Notes under the pieces: generated by a model
What the model was told of the DNA's origin: nothing
The model's database searches: none
The model's input: the letters and a program-made list of their open reading frames with translations, nothing else
From: Zygnema cylindricum
Taxonomy: Eukaryota > Streptophyta > Zygnematophyceae > Zygnematales > Zygnemataceae
NCBI GenBank assembly: GCA_037447655.1
Contig: JBBHKE010001847.1
Location: 106,918 to 170,917 of the forward strand
DNA length: 64,000 nucleotides
Direction: 5' to 3'
Made by a program: the position numbers and the translations under genes
Shown: in pieces, positions 60,198-64,000 of the stretch
How the letters are laid out: the number at the start of each line of letters is the position of its first letter
Position numbering within the stretch: the stretch's first letter is position 1

Positions 60198-60549
60198 ATG
60201 ACTCCGCCAATAATTGGAATACCAGCACAGAATCCAAATCAGCAGACCGAAGAATCCAATATCGGTACGGAGCTACTGAGTTTTTAACACCTATCCTAGT
60301 ATCCTGACTCGTCGTTTTTTAGAGCAACTTGAAGCTTCCAGCGCGGCGTTTTCTCGACGTGGGCTTTTGTCGCGACCTTTCACTTCTGGAACAGCTAGAC
60401 GTGGGTTTTGGCCCTGGTTCCGTGACGGCCGACTTACGTCAAGACAAGCTTCAATGCCGCCGAACCATAACCGTCATGACGGTCATCCGCCGCCGGTCGT
60501 TTCGATCGCCTCGCACTTTCAAGTTTCAAACGCCGTCCTTTCGTCTTGA
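60198..60549 (+). CDS. Possible two-exon hypothetical gene
   Basis: ATG at 60198 opens MTPPIIGIPAQNPNQQTEE and reaches a donor at 60265 (ATCG|GTACGG). An acceptor at 60322 (TTTTTTAG) restores phase and gives LEASSAAFSRRGLLSRPF, then RHDGHPPPVVSIASHF and a TGA at 60547. The Pro/Ser/Arg composition and CpG-rich context are protein-like, but no family is recognised. The 58 bp intron is far shorter than the others in this window. The gene could continue through a later intron or be chance. Confidence 0.25.
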
Positions 60550-61964
60550 CGTCGTTTGTCGCTACAATACACAAATTTAAAATTTTAGTCGCATCGTGGA
60601 TTCCATCGATCGCACGCCGTCAACGTTTTGTAGTTCCCGCCGACAATATTTTTTTTACGTGAACGGGAGTCCTGTCGATCCCTATAGAACACAGCTGTCT
60701 TAACCAATGAATAATCGTGGATGTAAAATTTGACGGGACCGGACGGACCGAGACGTCACATGGAACGGCAAAGGAAAGGGGATGGACGGAGAGAAGTACC
60801 GGTCACGAGGAGTTTCTGACGTTTGTTTGCCGGCGAAGTCGACTATTCTCGAGCAGTGAAATGGATGGGTGTCGCCGTCGATTTCGGTTACAGCGGTTTT
60901 TGGACGGACGAAAGAGGAAACACCTCGAGAAGCGAGGCCGGCTTGCTGGTGATAGCCGATTCTTTCCACCCGTCTGTCCGACTGTCAAGTTTAAGCAACT
61001 TTTACCCTAATTCTCGCGGTTTCTCGCGCGGTTTTGCAGTACGGTTTCGTCGTACGCTTTCACAATTCACGCGTGTCAGGAGCTCTACTTTATCGCTCAG
61101 CTGATCGAACCGGAAATACAGTCAAACTTTGGCTCGCTTCAATCGCGCCAAAAGCAGTCGCTCTCATTGGTTGCTCAACAAACTGCGTTTTCAAACCCAC
61201 TTCCAACTCACCATAATATTTCTGACGGTTTCGATTCTGTCGCGATCTACTGAATAGAAACGGTAGAACCACTCTGGTGGCATACATGTACGGCTGAGCT
61301 TCCACCGCCGTTACGGGCAGCTCTGGCTACATGCCATGTTCACATGCATGCCGATCAGGTATGTCACCATGACGTCATTCAAACCGGTCTGCCTCATGGA
61401 TTACGTGAGCCATTACTGCAAGGCCCATGTGCAAAAATCTAAACAAGACTCTGTACTGGAATAATGGGTGGTCGACACTATTTGCAAGAGACCATCTTAG
61501 CGGTCGATTTCAACACACGTGTAAAACCGAAATCCGGCTAGGGTACAAATGTAGACCGCATGTATGGGATACATGGCCATCTGTGGATCGCACCTGATCC
61601 TGGCATTCATTCGCCACAGGCTGGTCATGATCCTCCGTTTGGCACATCCGCATCCAGACAAAACATCACTAATGATGCCATCATAACCATGTGTAGAAAC
61701 ATTTAATAATGTTGAACAAAATTACCGTTAGCAGTTAGCACCATCACCCGGTATATGCTCTCGCCTCAGAATTCACACTTCTGTTACATGGTGACGACCA
61801 TGGATACCCCCATGCCAAACCACATTCTCTGACATACGCCGACTCACAACCTGGACAAGTCAATACTATTTCAAAATACGCATGCAAAAAATCAGCATAA
61901 ATCTGAATAAAGCGCTCCAGAAAAATGTCTTAATCCACACTATATAAAATTAAGCAGTCCTGCG
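60550..61964. other. CpG-rich non-coding or unassigned region
   Basis: The open frame at 60717-61010 is Arg/Lys-rich with no domain. A TATATAAA box lies at 61941-61948 with no clear gene after it. Confidence 0.35.
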
Positions 61965-62027
61965 GTGGCGTTACCGTTCATTCAAAAATCGCGCGGCACG
62001 AAACTGCGCGATGTCAGCATCCTGCTG

Positions 62028-62230
62028 TTTCCGCGTGATTTCAAAGTGGGCTTTCCGATGCCGTCCGTGTCATTCATCGTCCGCAGTCGATTCACGCCAC
62101 GTGTAATTTTTGCTTCAGCGGCTTGGCATTTCCGCGTTTTTTCGCAGTGGGCTCTCCGATGCCGTCTGTGTCACCCACCAAATGCAGCCGATTTCCGCCA
62201 CGTGTCAATCTTTTTCAGCCGCCGCTGGCT
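62028..62230. repeat. Diverged tandem dimer, period about 101 bp
   Basis: Two units share TTTCCGCGT, GTGGGCT-TCCGATGCCGTC, TGTGTCA and CGCCACGTGTAAT/CGCCACGTGTCAAT. Each contains a CACGTG (G-box) core. Confidence 0.7.
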
Positions 62231-62586
62231 GCTGTCGCCCTTGCTGGCCGTCACACTCTGTTGCTGCTGCAGCAATATTGCTGCCAGCCCTTATTTTTAG
62301 TGCGGAAAACTGTTTCGCACGTTAAATCTCCCAAGATATCACAAACAATTACAAAAATTACATAATTATGTGTCAGCAGCATGTAGGCTACTGCATACAT
62401 GGCCAGTCTTTATCATGTACAAAGAAAATAAGGAAAAGACACAGGAAAAAAAGTATAGGAAAAGAGGATAGGAAAGGAAGAAAGTACAAAGTCTCCATGG
62501 ATTTATGGTGTCCTGCAGGAAACGGTGGATCTTAGTTTACTTTAAATTCATCTTTATTTTGTTTAACAATATTTTTAGTATGTGTT

Positions 62587-62790
62587 GAAAGAGAGAGAGA
62601 GGGAGAGGAAGAGAGGGAGAGAGAGAGAAAGAGAGAGAGAGAGAGAAAGAGGAAAGAGTTTGCAGCAAGAAGAGATAAAACTGTTGGTTAGGGTTTAGAG
62701 TGGAGAGTAGTTTCATATTTCAGTCGGTATATTGTAGAAGAGGAGGTTAAAGGGAGAGAGGGAGAGAGAGAGAAGAAATTGTCTAGTTTT
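62587..62790. repeat. GA-rich tracts
   Basis: GAGAGAGAGGGAGAG runs at 62587-62660 and 62751-62780. 62791-63150 holds nothing recognisable. Confidence 0.8.
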
Positions 62791-63785
62791 TATTGTAAAA
62801 AAGAAAAATTATGCTATATTGCACGTAGAAAACTAAAGTTAATCCATCTCCTGACAGGGAAGGCATATATTTTTTGACTTTGTAATCATTATTGTAAGAT
62901 AAAGTTTTGAAAAGGATTAACTATAGCTTTTTACCTTAGTCAGGTTTAAACTTTCTATTGTTAAAATTTCGGCTTCAACGCTCACAAAAGGTATTATTTC
63001 TAACCAGAAGTAAAATATACACTATAAATACGTAATTACATGAAATATATGTTCATATATAAATGTAAAAATATAGAAACATTTAAAATTACAGAAATAT
63101 CGAACACAAAGTTGTGAAAATTGACTCTATCCGTACATCTGCTGAACTTTACTCTCCCTCTCTCTCTCTCTCTCTCCCTCACTCTCCACACTTCTTTTAT
63201 CATTATACTGATCTTTTTATTGCTTTTTTTTGTTTTTTTAGCCTCCTTCATCCAGTCATTGTCCGAAGTAAGGAAATGAAGACTATTGGTTTTTTTTTTT
63301 AGCTATTTCTTACCTCTAAAATCTAGAATATTTTTTTTCACACTTTTTAGCTAATCTTTTTCTTTTTTCTTTTCATTTTTCATTTTCCAACTCAATTTAA
63401 CGGTGAAATAAGAACATAAACTGTCTGCTTTTTTTTTGTTTTTTTTCCCTCACAAGTTGTCTGTTTTTTGTCTTTTTCCATCACTGTTTCTGTTTGTATT
63501 TTTCAGAACTTTTTCTATACTTTTCCGTACTATTCTGGACTATTTGATTTTTTCTAACCAACAGTATCTGAAATCTAGTTACATAGAGCTGAAAATCAGC
63601 TTTATTTTCAGTTTCCAGTTTCTTCTTATCTTATTATTGTTATTATTCTTTTTGTTTTTTTATTTTTATTTTCCTATTAAGCAGAATTGAATTGCGGCGA
63701 TTATTTTCTTGTGGATTATTTTTGTATATAGAAACCTCTTTTTTTCCCTTCTGGCTATTTATTTTTTTGTTTCTTTTTGTAAGAT

Positions 63786-63894
63786 ATGAAGTTTGTGAGA
63801 GGGAGAGAGGGGGAGGGTAGGGGGAAAGAGATGGAGGGGGGGGGAGGGAAGGGGAGAGGGGGTTTTTTCACCTTTTTTTTATCAAATAGTTTTT

Positions 63895-63968
<74 letters not shown>
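63786..63968. repeat. G-rich purine tract and (CT)n microsatellite
   Basis: GGGAGAGAGGGGGAGG-type purines at 63798-63862, then about 35 CT units at 63898-63967. 63190-63785 is T-rich with no gene seen. Confidence 0.9.
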
Positions 63969-63969
<1 letters not shown>

Positions 63970-64000
63970 CTCTCTCTCCCCCCCTCTATTAGTTAATGTG

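Overview
This window looks like nuclear DNA of a streptophyte (a land plant or charophyte-type green alga). Three intron-rich, plant-type genes are readable: the end of an alpha-glucan phosphorylase, a complete plastid FtsH1/5-class protease with an N-terminal transit region, and a nearly complete nicastrin (gamma-secretase subunit). They sit among plant-style transposons, long purine/pyrimidine tracts and microsatellites. All exon models here were built by eye from conserved protein blocks, GT-AG sites and codon phase. I cannot name the species.

Layout. 1-2.3 kb: last five exons of a glucan phosphorylase (+). 2.3-4.2 kb: convergent intergenic space. 4.2-15.4 kb: ten-exon FtsH gene (-), 790 residues, whose introns hold degenerate duplicates of their own exon/intron borders. 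16.0-17.2 kb: two copies of a PIF/Harbinger-like (TAA/TTA target) inverted-repeat element, here called family A. 17.2-23.5 kb: a giant palindrome with two arms of about 3.1 kb and almost no spacer; each arm carries a decayed SANT/Myb-like gene and a divergent AT-rich ORF that I do not recognise. 23.7-34.7 kb: nicastrin gene (+), introns full of GA/CT and G-rich tracts plus a hAT-like MITE. 34.7-42.4 kb: non-coding DNA containing a 3.7 kb family A element.

42.4-56.2 kb: a three-level nest. A family A element is split by a Ty1/copia LTR retrotransposon (TSD ttatt), whose own 5' LTR is split by a second copia element (TSD acggt). Both copia elements are on the minus strand and broken by stops and frameshifts. 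Next to the 5' LTR each has a match to the anticodon region of initiator tRNA-Met, which suggests half-tRNA priming. 56.2-59.0 kb: three tandem degenerate family A-related units. 59.1-59.6 kb: a second hAT-like MITE. 59.6-62.4 kb: CpG-rich DNA with one weak two-exon gene candidate. 62.5-64 kb: microsatellite-rich DNA ending in a long CT repeat.

The three host genes act separately (starch/maltodextrin phosphorolysis, thylakoid protein quality control, intramembrane proteolysis) and show no sign of co-regulation. The most unusual items are the SANT-bearing palindrome, the repeated duplication of splice-site borders inside introns, the half-tRNA primer sites, and a TAG codon shared at one reverse-transcriptase position by two different copia elements.
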